Counted from the first letter of the stretch, positions 16,997 to 29,121 are shown. The stretch: DNA of 64,000 nucleotides from Propionibacterium australiense (GCF_003666605.1 NZ_RCIV01000008.1:50475-114474), one strand, 5' to 3'. Made by a program: numbers and translations. Notes: generated by a model from the sequence alone, not told the origin.

Positions 16997-18291
16997 TGTT
17001 CTCTCCTGTCTTCGCCCAGGCGGGCGGCGATGGCGTCGAGGCGGTCCTTGGAGGCGATGTCGGAGCGGGCGAAGCCGTCGGCGAAGTCGATCTGGCCGAT
17101 GTGGGCGTAGGCGCGTTCGCGGGCGTCGGCGATGTCGGCGCCGGTGGCGACGACCACGAGGACGCGGCCGCCCGCGGCGACGAGCCGGCCCTGGTCGTCC
17201 AGGGCGGTGCCGGCGTGGATGACGTGGACGCCCTCGGGCTCGCCGGGCAGGGTGATGACACAGCCCTTGACCGGGGTGGCCGGGTAGCCCTTGGCGGCCA
17301 GGACGACACCGACGCAGGCGCGGTCGGAGACGTCGAGAGGCGGCTGCTCGGCGAGCGCGCCGGTGGCGGCGGCGTGCAGCAGGACGCCCAGGCCGGTGTC
17401 GAGGCGGGGCAGGATCGCCTCGGTCTCGGGGTCACCGAACCGTGCGTTGAACTCGACGACGAGGGGCCCGGCCTTGGTGAGGGCCAGTCCGACGTAGAGC
17501 AGGCCGGTGAAGGGCGTGCCGAGGTCGCGCATGCGGGCCAGGGTGGGCTCGACGACCTCTGCCATGACCTGCTCGACGGTGCCGTCGGGCAGCCAGGGCA
17601 GCGGCGTGTACGAGCCCATGCCGCCGGTGTTGGGGCCCTCGTCGCCGTCACCGACCCGCTTGAAGTCCTGCGCGGGCGGCAGCGGGACGGCCGTGGTGCC
17701 GTCGGTGATGACGAACAGGCTGGCCTCGGGACCGTCGAGGTACTCCTCGATGACGACCTGGCCGCATTCGGCCGCATGGTCGAGGGCCGCCTGGCGGTCG
17801 CTCGTCACGACGACGCCCTTGCCGGCGGCCAGGCCGTCGGCCTTGACGACGTGGGGGGCGCCGAACTCGTCGAGCGCGGCGGCGGCCTGCTCCGGGGTGG
17901 TGGCGACGCGCGACCGCGCGGTCGGCACGCCGGCGTCGGCCATGACCTGCTTGGCGAAGGACTTCGAGCCCTCGAGCCGGGCGGCGGCAGCGCCCGGGCC
18001 GAAGCAGGCGACACCACGGGAGCGCACGGCGTCGGCGACACCGGCCACCAGCGGGGCCTCCGGACCGACGACGACCAGGTCGACCCCGAGGTCGACGGCG
18101 AGGGCGGCGACCGCCGGACCGTCGAGGATGTCGACGGGGTGGTTGGTCGCGAAGCCGGCCGTGCCGGGATTGCCGGGGGCCACGTGGACGGCGGCCACGG
18201 CCGGGTCCTTGCTGATGGCCAGGGCCAGGGCGTGCTCGCGGCCGCCCGAGCCCACGACGAGAACGGTGATGGGATCAGGTCCAGAACTCAC
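16993..18291 (-). CDS. purD: Phosphoribosylamine-glycine ligase (GARS)
   Basis: This 432-residue ATP-grasp enzyme has VLVVGSGGREHALA at the N-terminus, the HPVDILDG/PEAPLVAGVAD region, PHVVKADGLAAGKGVVV and the family signature RFGDPETEAILPRL. It makes glycinamide ribonucleotide from phosphoribosylamine, glycine and ATP. GTG start at 18291; the ribosome site is weak. It is followed directly by purB with a 4-bp overlap. Confidence 0.97.
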   Translation of the reverse strand: MSSGPDPITVLVVGSGGREHALALAISKDPAVAAVHVAPGNPGTAGFATNHPVDILDGPAVAALAVDLGVDLVVVGPEAPLVAGVADAVRSRGVACFGPGAAAARLEGSKSFAKQVMADAGVPTARSRVATTPEQAAAALDEFGAPHVVKADGLAAGKGVVVTSDRQAALDHAAECGQVVIEEYLDGPEASLFVITDGTTAVPLPPAQDFKRVGDGDEGPNTGGMGSYTPLPWLPDGTVEQVMAEVVEPTLARMRDLGTPFTGLLYVGLALTKAGPLVVEFNARFGDPETEAILPRLDTGLGVLLHAAATGALAEQPPLDVSDRACVGVVLAAKGYPATPVKGCVITLPGEPEGVHVIHAGTALDDQGRLVAAGGRVLVVVATGADIADARERAYAHIGQIDFADGFARSDIASKDRLDAIAARLGEDRREQ

Positions 18292-18493
18292 GACCGCAGT
18301 CTATCGACGGGCACCGGACCTGATAGCCGGGGCGTCTGCCCGGGCCGCGGTGCGTGCAGCACCGCCGGCTGCCCCCGCGCCGGGGTGCAACGGCCTGGTG
18401 CCCCCGGGAACCGGTGCGGCGACCGCACGCGGAGGGATCCGGCCATCGGGTCGAGGGCATTGGACGGCTCTGGAAGCGGAGGGATCCGGCGGG

Positions 18494-19527
18494 TCAGCCC
18501 GTCACGCGTCTCGGCGCGTGCCAGATCCAGGGCAGCCAGCGGCGGGTGGCCCACCACAGGGCGATCGAGCCGGCCAGGGCGACGACCGTGCCGACGACGA
18601 GGTGGACGGGGACGGATTCCACGCCGAGTCTCACGAGCAGGATGCGGGCGGCGGCCAGGGCGATGGTGTGGGCCAGGAAGATGACCATGGACCGGCGCCC
18701 CAGGTAAGCGAGCAGGCGGGAGGCGGGGCCTGTGGTGTCGAGCAGGACCGACAGGGCGAAGACCGCGATGACACCCGCCCAGGCGCAGACGAAGCCCTGG
18801 CAGACCGGCCCGGGGCCGCGCCCGAACTGCGTGGTCGCCGGTGCCGCCGGGTGTCCGAGGGCGATGATGAGCCCGTAGACGGCAGCCGACACGGCGAGAA
18901 CGAGGAGGACGCCGTTGCCCAGTCGTTCACGCAAGCGGACGTAGCCGGCCAGGCCGAGGGCAGCGGCGGCGAAGAAGACGCTCAGGCCGAGCCCCTGGAC
19001 GAAGATGAACGGCCCGAACAGGCCCCAGCAGCCGATGCTGAGCGCCGCAGCGCCGAGGACCGACAGCACCCCGCGCAGGCGGGAACGCCAGGGCTGAGCG
19101 GCCGTGACGAGCACGGTCATGACCATGATCCAGGACAGGAACCACATCTGGTTGGCCGGCAGCCACAACGCGAAGACCGAACCGAGCGTCCGCTCGCTGT
19201 TCACCGATCCGGCCAGCGCGTACTGCATGAGCCCCTGGACGATGCTCCACACGATGTAGACCCACCCGAAGTCGCCGAGCCAGGCGCGAAGGTAGCCGAC
19301 CGGGCCGCGTTTGAGGAGCGCACCCTTGACCATGCGCCGCGAACAGGGCGACGTGCACCATGTAGACCGCTCGGTCGGTGACGAGAGAGGTCGCGGACCC
19401 CCGTCGATGAGGCCGGCGCTCCGCAGGCCGCGCAGCACACGACCGAAGGCGATCCCCGTGATGGCCAACTCGTGTGCGATGTCGACCGATTCGTCGCGCC
19501 GGATCCGGGCGTGGGGGGCGTGCTCAC
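18494..19527 (-). pseudogene. Decayed acyltransferase family 3 gene
   Basis: The C-terminal 230 residues (from about 19320 down to the stop at 18494) form a normal polytopic acyltransferase-3 segment (QMWFLSWIMVMTVLV, LGRRSMVIFLAHTI). The N-terminal part is broken. RRDESVDIAHELAITGIAF..VLRGLRSAGLIDGG is in the same frame, but the conserved VTDRAVYMVHVALFA lies in another frame (about 19340-19395). The usual hydrophobic stretch after ALFA is missing. The likely start GTG at 19527 is separated from RRDES by a C6 run that shifts frame. The catalytic His of LGH-V is Arg (FGRV). At least two frame changes and a deletion point to a pseudogene; sequencing error is the alternative. Confidence 0.6.
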
Positions 19528-19679
19528 GGGGGCAGAGGTTGGCACGGTGCCCACAGCCGACCCGGCGGGACGCCCTGAACCGCCCGATGAACGATGACGG
19601 GGCACCCGCGGCTCCGGCCCAGCCTGGACCGATTCATTGCCCCGACGCCGCCCCCGGTTCTCCCGGGCGCCCGGCGGGA

Positions 19680-21128
<1,449 letters not shown>

Positions 21129-21153
21129 TCACGGCCGGGCCACAATGGGAGCC

Positions 21154-22194
21154 ATGACGGGGAACCGGGAGCCGATCCGGCTCATCGCGGACGTGGACAC
21201 GGGCATCGACGACGCGCTGGCACTGATCTACCTGGCCGCGCGGCGCGACGTGGACCTGGTCGGCGTCTCGACGACGACCGGCAATACGACGGCGGCCCTG
21301 GCTGCCCGCAACAGCGCCGCCGTCCTGGCGCTCGCCGGCCGGGGCGAGGTGCCGGTGTGGACGGGCGGGGGCCGGCCGCTGGTCGTCGAGCCGGCGACGA
21401 CCCCGCAGACCCACGGCGACGAGGGGCTGGGCTACGCGGTACTGCCCGAGGCCGGCGGCGCCCTGCGATCCGGCGACCCGGTCGCGCAGCTGTGGCTGCC
21501 GCAGTTGCGTGAGCATCCGGGCGAGACGGTCCTGCTCGTCACGGGCCCGCTGACGAACCTGGCGCTGGCGCTGCGCGCCGAACCGCGCCTGCCCGAGCTG
21601 GCCGGGCGCATCGTCATCATGGGCGGGGCGTTCAACCACCCGGGCAACACGCTGCCGACGGCCGAGTGGAACGCCTGGTGCGACCCGCACGCCGCCCGCG
21701 AGGTCTACGCCGCCTTCGAGGGTCTGCCGGTCGAGCGGCTGCCGGTCCTCTGCCCGCTGAACGTCACCGAGAGCATCGAGCTGCACCCGGAGCTGCTCGA
21801 CGCGATCGCCACCGCCATCGGGGCCACGGCGCCGCGCCTGACCCCCGGCAGCCCACGGCGCAAGGGGCCCTCGGACACCGGGAACGCCCTGTTCGACCTG
21901 GTCGCCGACGCCCTGCGTTTCTACTTCGAGTTCCACGCCGACCACGGCTACGGCTACCTGGCGCAGGTCCATGACCTGCTGGCCGCAGAGATCGCAGCCG
22001 GCGAGCCGCTCGGGGCGCGCTGCGAGCCGCTGTGGGTCGGTGTCGAGACCGATTCCGCGCTGACCCGGGGCACGACGGTCGCCGACGTGCGGCACCTGCT
22101 GGGCCGCTCCCCCAACGCCCGGGTACTCACCGCCGTCGACGACCGGGCAGCGCTCCGCGCCCTGTCGGACGCCATCGAGACCCTGGCCGGGTGA
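21154..22194 (+). CDS. Nucleoside hydrolase (IUNH family)
   Basis: The 346-residue protein carries IADVDTGIDDALAL, the Ca-binding Asp cluster of inosine-uridine nucleoside hydrolases. It also has GVSTTTGNT, LVTGPLTNLALAL, VIMGGAF..PGNTLPTAEWNAWCDPHAA and a C-terminal FDLVADAL segment. Family members cleave the N-glycosidic bond of ribonucleosides in salvage. ATG 21154 is preceded by GGGAG, so it is preferred over the ATG at 21145. It is divergent from purA, which may share its control region. Substrate range is not predictable. Confidence 0.88.
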   Translation: MTGNREPIRLIADVDTGIDDALALIYLAARRDVDLVGVSTTTGNTTAALAARNSAAVLALAGRGEVPVWTGGGRPLVVEPATTPQTHGDEGLGYAVLPEAGGALRSGDPVAQLWLPQLREHPGETVLLVTGPLTNLALALRAEPRLPELAGRIVIMGGAFNHPGNTLPTAEWNAWCDPHAAREVYAAFEGLPVERLPVLCPLNVTESIELHPELLDAIATAIGATAPRLTPGSPRRKGPSDTGNALFDLVADALRFYFEFHADHGYGYLAQVHDLLAAEIAAGEPLGARCEPLWVGVETDSALTRGTTVADVRHLLGRSPNARVLTAVDDRAALRALSDAIETLAG

Positions 22195-22327
22195 GCCGGA
22201 GGCGGCCGGCCGCCCGACGATGACAGATGACACCAGATGACATGGGCGTCACGCCGTCGAACCGGCCGACTGCCGGGTCCCTGTCCTTGTCGTCGATCCC
22301 TGCCGCCCTCGAATCCGCGGGGACGGA

Positions 22328-22371
22328 CTGAGGGCCCGGAACCCGCGGATCGGCGGGTTCCGGGCCCTCAG
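22328..22371. terminator. Bidirectional terminator hairpin
   Basis: A perfect 19-bp stem (22328-22346 with 22353-22371) with a 6-nt loop lies between two convergent genes, the nucleoside hydrolase and meaB. It can serve both strands. Confidence 0.85.
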
Positions 22372-22393
22372 CTCACGTCGGTGATCGCGCCGG

Positions 22394-23401
22394 TCACTCC
22401 CACTGGAAGCCCGGCACCTGCCCGGCCCAGGTGGTGAGGAAGGTGACCGAGGCGTCGAGGGCGCTCTCGGCGGAGGCCCCGACCTGCTCCTCGAGACGAC
22501 GGCCGAGTTCGCGCAGCTCGGGGGTCGAACGCAGCGAGTCGAGCACCTGACCCTCGATCTGCGCCCACATCCAGTCGATCTGCTGGTCGGCGCGGTAGCG
22601 CGCCAGGCCGATGGTCTCGTCGATCCAGGCGCGGTGCTCCTCGACGGCCTTCCAGACGTCGTCGAGTCCGTCGCCGGTCAGGGCCGAGCAGGTCATGACC
22701 GGGGTGCGCCGTCCGCTGGACTCGTCATTGATGAGTTTCATCGCGATCGACAGGTCGCGGGCCGTCACGCGGGCCGCGGGGGCGTTGTCCCCGTCGGCCT
22801 TGTTGACGGCGATGACGTCGGCGAGTTCGAGGATGCCGCGTTTGATGCCCTGCAGCTGATCGCCGGAGCGGGCCAGCGCGAGCATGAGGAAGGTGTCGAC
22901 CATGCCGGCCACCGCGACCTCGGACTGGCCGACGCCGACGGTCTCGACGATCACCGTGTCGTATCCGGCGGCCTCGACGATGATCATGGCCTCACGAGTG
23001 GCACGGGCCACACCACCGAGGTGACCCCCGGACGGTGACGGGCGGATGTAGGCCGAGTCGGACTCGGCGAGCTTGCCCATCCTCGTCCGGTCGCCGAGGA
23101 TCGACCCCCCGGTGCGGGTGCTCGACGGGTCCACGGCCAGGACGGCCACCTTGTGGCCGCGGTCGATCAGCCGGCAGCCCATGGCGTCGGTGAACGTCGA
23201 CTTGCCGGCGCCGGGGACACCGGTCAGGCCGACGCGGGTGGCGTTGCCCGCGTACGGGAGCAGCTTGGCGAGCAGCCTGCGCGCCAGCGGACGGTGCGCC
23301 GGCAGGACCGACTCCACCAGGGTGATCGCCCTGGCGATACCGGCGCGCTGGCCGGCCAGGACCTGGTCGGCCAGCGCATCGACGTCAATACGCCTAGGCA
23401 T
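22394..23401 (-). CDS. meaB: Methylmalonyl-CoA mutase-associated GTPase MeaB
   Basis: The 335-residue G3E P-loop GTPase has [18 protein letters not shown] (Walker A), [34 protein letters not shown] and the NKAD base-specificity motif. MeaB protects and gates cofactor loading of adenosylcobalamin-dependent methylmalonyl-CoA mutase. The ATG at 23401 overlaps the mutB stop by 8 bp (ATGCCTAG), which fixes the start and indicates coupling. It is the third gene of the mutA-mutB-meaB operon. A strong hairpin ends the operon downstream. Confidence 0.95.
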   Translation of the reverse strand: MPRRIDVDALADQVLAGQRAGIARAITLVESVLPAHRPLARRLLAKLLPYAGNATRVGLTGVPGAGKSTFTDAMGCRLIDRGHKVAVLAVDPSSTRTGGSILGDRTRMGKLAESDSAYIRPSPSGGHLGGVARATREAMIIVEAAGYDTVIVETVGVGQSEVAVAGMVDTFLMLALARSGDQLQGIKRGILELADVIAVNKADGDNAPAARVTARDLSIAMKLINDESSGRRTPVMTCSALTGDGLDDVWKAVEEHRAWIDETIGLARYRADQQIDWMWAQIEGQVLDSLRSTPELRELGRRLEEQVGASAESALDASVTFLTTWAGQVPGFQWE

Positions 23402-25601
23402 CCGCCGGTGCCTCGTCCGCATCGAGGGAGCTGATCAGTTCCTTGAGCAGACGCACCGCGGAGTCCGGGATGACCGTGCCGGGCGGGTAGATGTCCATGG
23501 CACCCGCATCGCGGAGCGCCTGGAAGTCATCCTCGGGGATGACGCCGCCCACGACGATGAGGATGTCCTGGCGCCCCTGGGCGTCGAGTTCCTGACGCAG
23601 CGCCGGGACGAGCGTGAGATGACCGGCCGCCAGCGACGACACGCCCACCACGTGCACGTCGGCCTCGATGGCCTGACGCGCCGTCTCCTCCGGTGTTTGG
23701 AACAGCGGGCCCACGTCGACGTCGAAGCCGAGGTCGGCGAAGGCCGTCGCGATGACCTTCTGGCCGCGGTCGTGGCCGTCCTGACCCATCTTGGCGAGCA
23801 GGATGCGGGGGCGGCGGCCCTCGAGCTGCTCGAACTTCTCCACGAGCTCCTGTGCTTCGTCCACCTCAGCCGAGTCCTTCACTTCCTTGGCGTACACGCC
23901 GGAGATCGTCCGGATCTGGGCGGTGTAGCGACCGAAGCTGCGCTCCATGGCGTCGCTCATCTCACCCACGGAGGCCATCGCGCGACCAGCATCGATGCAC
24001 AGCTTGAGCAGGTTGCGGTCCGGATCGGTGGGATCGGGGTTCGCGGCGGCCCAGGCGAGCCTGTCGAGAGCGGCCTGGGCGGCCTCCTCGTCGCGCTCGG
24101 CGCGCAGCTTGACCAGTTTGGCCTTCTGCTCGGCGAGCACCTGGGAGTTGTCGACCTTGAGGACCTCGAGCGGGTCCTCGTGGTCGAGGCGGTACTTGTT
24201 CACTCCGATCAGCGGCTGGTTCCCGGAGTCGATGCGGGCCTGGGTGCGGGCCGCGGCCTCCTCGATGCGCATCTTCGGGATGCCCTGCTCGATGGCCTTG
24301 GCCATGCCGCCGGCCGCCTCGACCTCCTGGATGTGGCCCCACGCCTTGCGGGCCAGCTCCTTGGTGAGCTGCTCGACGTAGGCCGAACCGCTCCACGGGT
24401 CGACGACCCGGCAGGTGCCCGACTCCTGCTGCAGGAACAGCTGGGTGTTGCGAGCGATCCGGGCCGAGAAGTCGGTCGGCAGCGCGATGGCCTCGTCCAG
24501 GGAGTTCGTGTGCAGCGACTGGGTGTGCCCCTGGGTCGCGCCCATGGCCTCGACGCAGGTGCGGATGACGTTGTTGTACACGTCCTGGGCGGTCAGCGAC
24601 CAGCCCGAGGTCTGCGAGTGGGTGCGCAGGCTCATCGACTTCGGGTTCTTCGGGCCGAACTGGTTGACGAGCTTGGCCCACAGCATGCGGGCCGCGCGCA
24701 TCTTCGCGACCTCCATGAAGAAGTTGGTGCCGATGGCCCAGAAGAACGACAGGCGCGGCGCGAACTGGTCGACCTTCAGCCCCACGGACTCGCCGGCACG
24801 CAGGTAGTCGACACCGTCGGCCAGCGTGTAGGCCATCTCGATGTCGGCCGTCGCGCCGGCCTCCTGCATGTGGTAGCCGGAGATGGAGATCGAGTTCCAC
24901 TTCGGCATGTTCGCGCTGGTGAACGCGAAGATGTCGGAGATGATCCGCATCGACGGCTGCGGCGGGTAGATGTAGGTGTTACGAACCATGAACTCCTTGA
25001 GGATGTCGTTCTGGATCGTTCCCGCCAGCTGCTCCATCTTGGCGCCCTGCTCCTCGGCGGTCACCACGTACAGCGCGAGGATCGGCAGCACCGCACCGTT
25101 CATCGTCATCGACACGCTCATCTGGTCGAGCGGGATGCCCGCGAACAGCTCACGCATGTCGTAGATCGAGTCGACGGCCACACCGGCCATGCCGACGTCG
25201 CCGGGCACGCGCGGGTTGTCCGAGTCGTAGCCGCGGTGGGTCGGCAGGTCGAAGGCGACCGACAGGCCCTTCTGGCCGGCCGCGAGGTTGCGGCGGTAGA
25301 AGGCGTTGGACTCCTTGGCGGTGGAGAACCCGGCGTACTGGCGGATCGTCCACGGCCGGAAGGCGTACATGGTGGCGTACGGGCCGTGCGTGAACGGCGG
25401 CAGGCCGGCGTAGGTGTCCAGCCAGTCCGCGCCCTCGTAGGCCTCCTCACCGTACAGGGTGCCGACGGGGATCTGCTCCGGGGTCACCCACTGCTCGCCG
25501 GTGCCGGCCGCCTCGGCCAGGCGGGCGAAGTCCTCGGCGGCAGAGGCCGGGACGGCCCCCGCACCGAGCTCGACGGAATCAAAACGAGGAAGAGTACTCA
25601 T
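23394..25601 (-). CDS. mutB: Methylmalonyl-CoA mutase, large (alpha) subunit
   Basis: The 735-residue protein has an N-terminal TIM-barrel (about 1-590) with [32 protein letters not shown] and [11 protein letters not shown] substrate-binding segments. The C-terminal cobalamin domain (about 600-735) carries the base-off motif [12 protein letters not shown], with His as the lower cobalt ligand. It interconverts methylmalonyl-CoA and succinyl-CoA in propionic fermentation. Its ATG overlaps the mutA stop (ATGA at 25598-25601). Length and motifs match the Propionibacterium MutB type. Confidence 0.98.
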   Translation of the reverse strand: MSTLPRFDSVELGAGAVPASAAEDFARLAEAAGTGEQWVTPEQIPVGTLYGEEAYEGADWLDTYAGLPPFTHGPYATMYAFRPWTIRQYAGFSTAKESNAFYRRNLAAGQKGLSVAFDLPTHRGYDSDNPRVPGDVGMAGVAVDSIYDMRELFAGIPLDQMSVSMTMNGAVLPILALYVVTAEEQGAKMEQLAGTIQNDILKEFMVRNTYIYPPQPSMRIISDIFAFTSANMPKWNSISISGYHMQEAGATADIEMAYTLADGVDYLRAGESVGLKVDQFAPRLSFFWAIGTNFFMEVAKMRAARMLWAKLVNQFGPKNPKSMSLRTHSQTSGWSLTAQDVYNNVIRTCVEAMGATQGHTQSLHTNSLDEAIALPTDFSARIARNTQLFLQQESGTCRVVDPWSGSAYVEQLTKELARKAWGHIQEVEAAGGMAKAIEQGIPKMRIEEAAARTQARIDSGNQPLIGVNKYRLDHEDPLEVLKVDNSQVLAEQKAKLVKLRAERDEEAAQAALDRLAWAAANPDPTDPDRNLLKLCIDAGRAMASVGEMSDAMERSFGRYTAQIRTISGVYAKEVKDSAEVDEAQELVEKFEQLEGRRPRILLAKMGQDGHDRGQKVIATAFADLGFDVDVGPLFQTPEETARQAIEADVHVVGVSSLAAGHLTLVPALRQELDAQGRQDILIVVGGVIPEDDFQALRDAGAMDIYPPGTVIPDSAVRLLKELISSLDADEAPADA

Positions 25602-27502
25602 TCGGTCACCCCCATGACATCGAGCGTGCGTGTGAGCATGTCGACGACATCCATGCCCATGAACAGGCGGCCGTCGAAGATCTCGGCAGCCTCATCGTCC
25701 GAGATGCCCAGCTCCTTGTAGGCACCGGACAGGTAGACGGCCTTCGCACCGGCCCCGCGGAGGGCCTTGGCGACCTCGACGCCCTGCTCGGCGTAGACCT
25801 TGGCGGACGAGCACAGGTCCACGACCTGAGCGCCACTGTCCTTGAACGCGGCGACGATCTCCTCGACCGTGCCGCCCTCGACCTCGGGGGTCTCGATGCC
25901 GCCCACGTGCCAGACGGGGGCCGAGAAGCCCTCGCGGCCGCCGAAGTCGCGGCGCGTGCCGAGGCAGGCCAGGAAGACCTTCGGCTTCTCGCCGTTGGCG
26001 GCCGAGCGGTCGACGAGCTTCTCGAAGACCTCGGAGTCGCGGTGCCACTCCAGGCCGCCGAGGGCCGGGGCCTCGGGGAGGGGCTTGACCTCGACGCTCC
26101 GGGCGTCGAGCATCGGGTACTCGCTCACGGCAGTGATGGGCTGCGTGCGGTGCGCCAAGCGCTTGGCGCGCTCGGTGGCGCACTCGGCCAGGACCTCGGC
26201 GACGTGCCCGCCGGCGAGGGCCGCGGCCATGCCGCCGGCGGCCTCGGTCTTCTGGAACTCCGCCCAGCCCGCCTTGGCCAGCGTGTCGGTCAGGGACTCG
26301 ACGTAGAAGGAGCCGCCGCCCGGGTCGTTGACCCGGCCGATGTTGACCTCCTCGGCCAGGATGATGCCGGTGTTGCGGGCGATCCTGCGGACGAAGTCGT
26401 CGGGCAGGCCGAAGGCGGCGCAGAACGGCAGCGTCGTGATGGACTCGGCGCCGCCGACGGAGGCGGCGAAGGTGGCGATCGTGCCACGCAGGATGTTGAC
26501 GTAGGGATCCTCGCGGGTCAGCTCGCGCCAGCTGGTGACGGCGTTCTGGCGTGCGCCGCGGTTGGCCTCGTCCACGCCGAAGACCTCGCCGACCCGCTGC
26601 CAGCAGGTGCGCAGCGCACGGAGCCGGGCGATGGTGAGGAACTGGTCGTGGGTGGCCGTGACACGGAACTCGATCGTCTTGAAGGCCTCGTTGACGTCGA
26701 CGCCCTGCTCGACGAGGGCACGAACGTACTCGACGCCGGTGGCCAGGGCCCAGGCGAGTTCGGCGACGTCGCCGGCACCGGCGTTGTGGTAGATCGTCGA
26801 GTCGACGGTGATCGCACTGGCCTTCGGGTAGGCGGCGATGCGCTCGACCCAGGCGCCCAGGCCGGACAGGTCAGCGGTGGTGCCCTGCAGGGCGGCCAGG
26901 CCGATGGGATCGAGCCCGAGGTTGAACGCGAGGTTGTCCTTCGGCTTGTCGCTGGCCTCGTAAACGGCCAGGAGGGCCTCGGCGGCCCCCTGCTGGTCCT
27001 CGCGGGAGGAGATCTCTACCTTGGCCATCTCGAGGAGCACACCGGACAGCACCGTAGCCACGTCGGCCGGGCTGATGGCGTCGGAGCCGGTACGCAGCCA
27101 GATGGAGGTGACGCCGCGCTCCAGGTCGGTGAGGATCGCCTTGTTGGTGAAGTCCGTGTCGGGATCCTCGTGAAGGGCGCGCACGTCCCACGCGTCGGCC
27201 TCGCCGTTGCGCACGGTGGTACCGCGCGTGAACGGGGCGACGCCCGGATAGCCCAGCGGGCCCGGGACGTCGTCGCGCCTGTACATCGGCTTGATGTCGA
27301 TGCCGTCGACGGTGTGGACCGTCAGACGCTTCATGCACTGCTCGACGGAAAGCTGCTTCTCGGGGGGGCGACCACGGTTGAGAACCTTGGCCACCTCGAT
27401 CTCCCACTGTTCCTCAGTGACGGCCGGGAAATCACCGGCGAGACTGAGCTGAGCGGGCGTGGCCTCTTCGGCCGCGGTGGCGCCCGATTCGGTGTTGCTC
27501 AT
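25598..27502 (-). CDS. mutA: Methylmalonyl-CoA mutase, small (beta) subunit
   Basis: This 634-residue homologue of MutB keeps the barrel fold ([39 protein letters not shown]) and a C-terminal B12-like domain. The cobalamin-ligand DxHxxG motif is absent; the site reads [14 protein letters not shown]. This is the known non-catalytic subunit of the heterodimer. ATG 27502 is preceded by AGGAG. It is the first gene of the operon and lies about 320 bp downstream of a cobalamin riboswitch on the same strand. Confidence 0.97.
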   Translation of the reverse strand: MSNTESGATAAEEATPAQLSLAGDFPAVTEEQWEIEVAKVLNRGRPPEKQLSVEQCMKRLTVHTVDGIDIKPMYRRDDVPGPLGYPGVAPFTRGTTVRNGEADAWDVRALHEDPDTDFTNKAILTDLERGVTSIWLRTGSDAISPADVATVLSGVLLEMAKVEISSREDQQGAAEALLAVYEASDKPKDNLAFNLGLDPIGLAALQGTTADLSGLGAWVERIAAYPKASAITVDSTIYHNAGAGDVAELAWALATGVEYVRALVEQGVDVNEAFKTIEFRVTATHDQFLTIARLRALRTCWQRVGEVFGVDEANRGARQNAVTSWRELTREDPYVNILRGTIATFAASVGGAESITTLPFCAAFGLPDDFVRRIARNTGIILAEEVNIGRVNDPGGGSFYVESLTDTLAKAGWAEFQKTEAAGGMAAALAGGHVAEVLAECATERAKRLAHRTQPITAVSEYPMLDARSVEVKPLPEAPALGGLEWHRDSEVFEKLVDRSAANGEKPKVFLACLGTRRDFGGREGFSAPVWHVGGIETPEVEGGTVEEIVAAFKDSGAQVVDLCSSAKVYAEQGVEVAKALRGAGAKAVYLSGAYKELGISDDEAAEIFDGRLFMGMDVVDMLTRTLDVMGVTE

Positions 27503-27613
27503 TCGACTCCTGCTCCTGAAAGGGTCAGGGTGCGCCGGGTGGGGCGCACCGGGGACTGGCTGCCAGCCGGTCATCGACGGGCGACGGGCGCGAGCCCGAC
27601 GCTCACCTGGCGT

Positions 27614-27634
27614 CGCCCCGGCACAGCCGGGGCG
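27614..27634 (-). promoter_or_regulatory. Leader hairpin, possible riboswitch expression platform
   Basis: CGCCCCGGC and GCCGGGGCG form a perfect 9-bp stem with a 3-nt loop. It lies between the cobalamin aptamer and mutA, about 110 bp before the mutA start. It could be the terminator the aptamer controls, or a simple attenuator. No U-tract follows. Confidence 0.4.
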
Positions 27635-27825
27635 CTTCTGGTCCCGGCAGTTCCCTGCACATTCAGCCGGTGGCTTGCCCACCGGCCCTCCCGAGCAGGC
27701 ACTGGCCGGGACCGCTGGCACTGACCGCCGTGGTCGGCACGGGCGATGATGCGCATCGCCGGGCACCGATCGCTTCGATCCGTGGACCCTCCGCGGGGCA
27801 CGTTGCGCAGCAGCGAACGCCGCTG

Positions 27826-28009
27826 CGGCTGGCAGGTCTTCGGGCTCATGGGCATTCGGGATCGCTCCCGGTTCCTACCCCACCGCTTCCCAGGCCTTGC
27901 GACCCAGTGCTCGTTGTGGCGTTGTTCCCATACACCGCTGCGGGACAGCTCCGGCCTCTCACCGGCATTCCCTCTTACGACAGCCCATCTGACGATGGGC
28001 TGAACCAGC
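27826..28009 (-). ncRNA. Cobalamin (AdoCbl) riboswitch upstream of mutA
   Basis: On the minus strand the leader shows conserved blocks of the cobalamin riboswitch in order: AGAGGGAATGCCGGTGAGA, the CCGGAGCTGTCCCGCAGCGG core, CACTGGGTCGCAAGGCCTGGGAAG, then CCGAATGCCCATGAGCCCG and GAAGACCTGCCAGCC at the B12-box end. Flanking bases pair to close the element. It is followed by a leader of about 320 nt and mutA. Cobalamin riboswitches usually switch genes off when the cofactor is present. Here the target is a B12-dependent enzyme, so the switching sense is uncertain. Confidence 0.9.
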
Positions 28010-28077
28010 ACTTCTCAATGTACACAAGTCGGCGCCGGAGCACGTCCTGGGGGCTCAGATAAGGACCGGCGCGACAC

Positions 28078-28115
28078 CCTGCGTTCCTCGTGAGAAGACG
28101 CGCGAGGAACGCAGG
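28078..28115. terminator. 38-bp hairpin repeat acting as terminator of the VUT transporter gene
   Basis: A perfect 13-bp stem (28078-28090 with 28103-28115) around TGAGAAGACGCG lies 12 bp after the transporter stop. It has the same length and the same GAGAAGAC loop core as three elements at 62953-63182, so it belongs to a dispersed hairpin family. Confidence 0.7.
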
Positions 28116-28127
28116 ATGATGAGCGAC

Positions 28128-28886
28128 TCAGGCCGCCGCCAGTGCCGCCTGGTAGCTCGGCTCGCGTTTCTTGAGCGCCTTGATGATGCGCCCGGTGAGC
28201 GGCATGAGGGCGTACTGCAGGGTGATCTTGTACAGGTAGCCGATGATCGTGTAGTTCACGATCTGTCCGATCGTCGTCAGGCCGATCGCGCGGGAGGCGA
28301 TGAGGCAGAACAGCAGCGTGTCGATGAACTCGCCCACACCGGTCGACGAGATGAGTCGCCCGTACAGGCCCTTCTCGTGGTGGCGTCGCTTGCCGAGCCA
28401 CATGATGAAGGAGTTGGCGCTCTGCCCGCCCGCGAAACCGACGACACCGGCCAGGACGACCTGCCACACCGGGCCGAGAGCCAGCCGGAAGGCGGCGTCG
28501 CGGGCGGCGTTGGAGCCGTCCGACAGGCCCGGCAGCGCGATGATCACCCAGTAGATGAGCGAGCTCACGATGTTGACGACGAAACCCGTCGTAATGGCCT
28601 GGCGGGCGGCCCGGGGGCCGTAGACCTCGGTGATCGAGTCGCCGAGGATGTAGCTGAACGGGAAGATGAAGAAGGCGCCGTCGGTGAGGATCGGGCCGAA
28701 CTGGACCGCCTTCGAACCGCCGATGCCCGACAGCACGATGACGACGGCCATGACCGCCAGTATGACCGGGTAGAACCGGGCGCCCGTGCTCGCATAGGCC
28801 GGGCCGGTACCCCTGGGCCCGGCGCGATGGGACCGGCCCGGAGCGCCGCTGCCGCAAGCCGGCCGCTGGGCCGATCGGGGTTCCAT
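28128..28886 (-). CDS. Queuosine precursor transporter (YhhQ/VUT family)
   Basis: The 252-residue membrane protein has about six helices with the family pattern FIFPFSYILGDSITEVYGPRAAR, GQSANSFIMWLGKRR and RLISSTGVGEFIDTLLFCLIA. YhhQ proteins import preQ0/preQ1 for queuosine in tRNA. ATG 28886 is chosen because AGGAGAA precedes it; the frame extends to 28946 without a better site. The N-terminal 35 residues are Arg/Pro/Gly-rich and poorly conserved. It ends at the 38-bp hairpin. Confidence 0.85.
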   Translation of the reverse strand: MEPRSAQRPACGSGAPGRSHRAGPRGTGPAYASTGARFYPVILAVMAVVIVLSGIGGSKAVQFGPILTDGAFFIFPFSYILGDSITEVYGPRAARQAITTGFVVNIVSSLIYWVIIALPGLSDGSNAARDAAFRLALGPVWQVVLAGVVGFAGGQSANSFIMWLGKRRHHEKGLYGRLISSTGVGEFIDTLLFCLIASRAIGLTTIGQIVNYTIIGYLYKITLQYALMPLTGRIIKALKKREPSYQAALAAA

Positions 28887-29044
28887 GGGTTCTCCTGTCA
28901 CGGGCGGCAGTGTATTCACACCCTCCCGACGTCCCGGTGCGATCACGTCCAGCGCTCGGACGAGGCCCTTTCAGCTCCCCTCGTCACGCCAGGCCGCACG
29001 CACCGACGACCCCAGGGGCCCGCAAGCACACATGGCCCCGAAGA

Positions 29045-29060
29045 TACCCTCCAGGGTATT
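29045..29060. promoter_or_regulatory. CstR/CsoR-type operator upstream of the repressor gene
   Basis: ATACCCTCCAGGGTAT is a 16-bp palindrome 61 bp before the repressor start. It closely matches ATACCCCCAGGGGTAT at 31043-31058 and the G/C-tract operators known for CsoR/CstR proteins. Autoregulation is likely. Confidence 0.75.
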
Positions 29061-29121
29061 CTTGGCCGCATGCACGGCGCACCGGGCAAGGGCCCGGGCC
29101 CACGCCGAGGAAGGAGTCCGC

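Noticed and set aside
15473..17110. 545-codon plus-strand open frame
   Set aside because: Shadow of purB on the opposite strand with no recognisable motif.
22295..22325. tRNA-like T-arm (CTCGAATCC)
   Set aside because: No matching acceptor or anticodon stems around it.
23073..25721. 882-codon plus-strand open frame
   Set aside because: It is the antisense shadow of mutB; the minus-strand protein has full family motifs, and the plus frame has the His/Gly/Asp-rich composition of a reverse-frame artefact.
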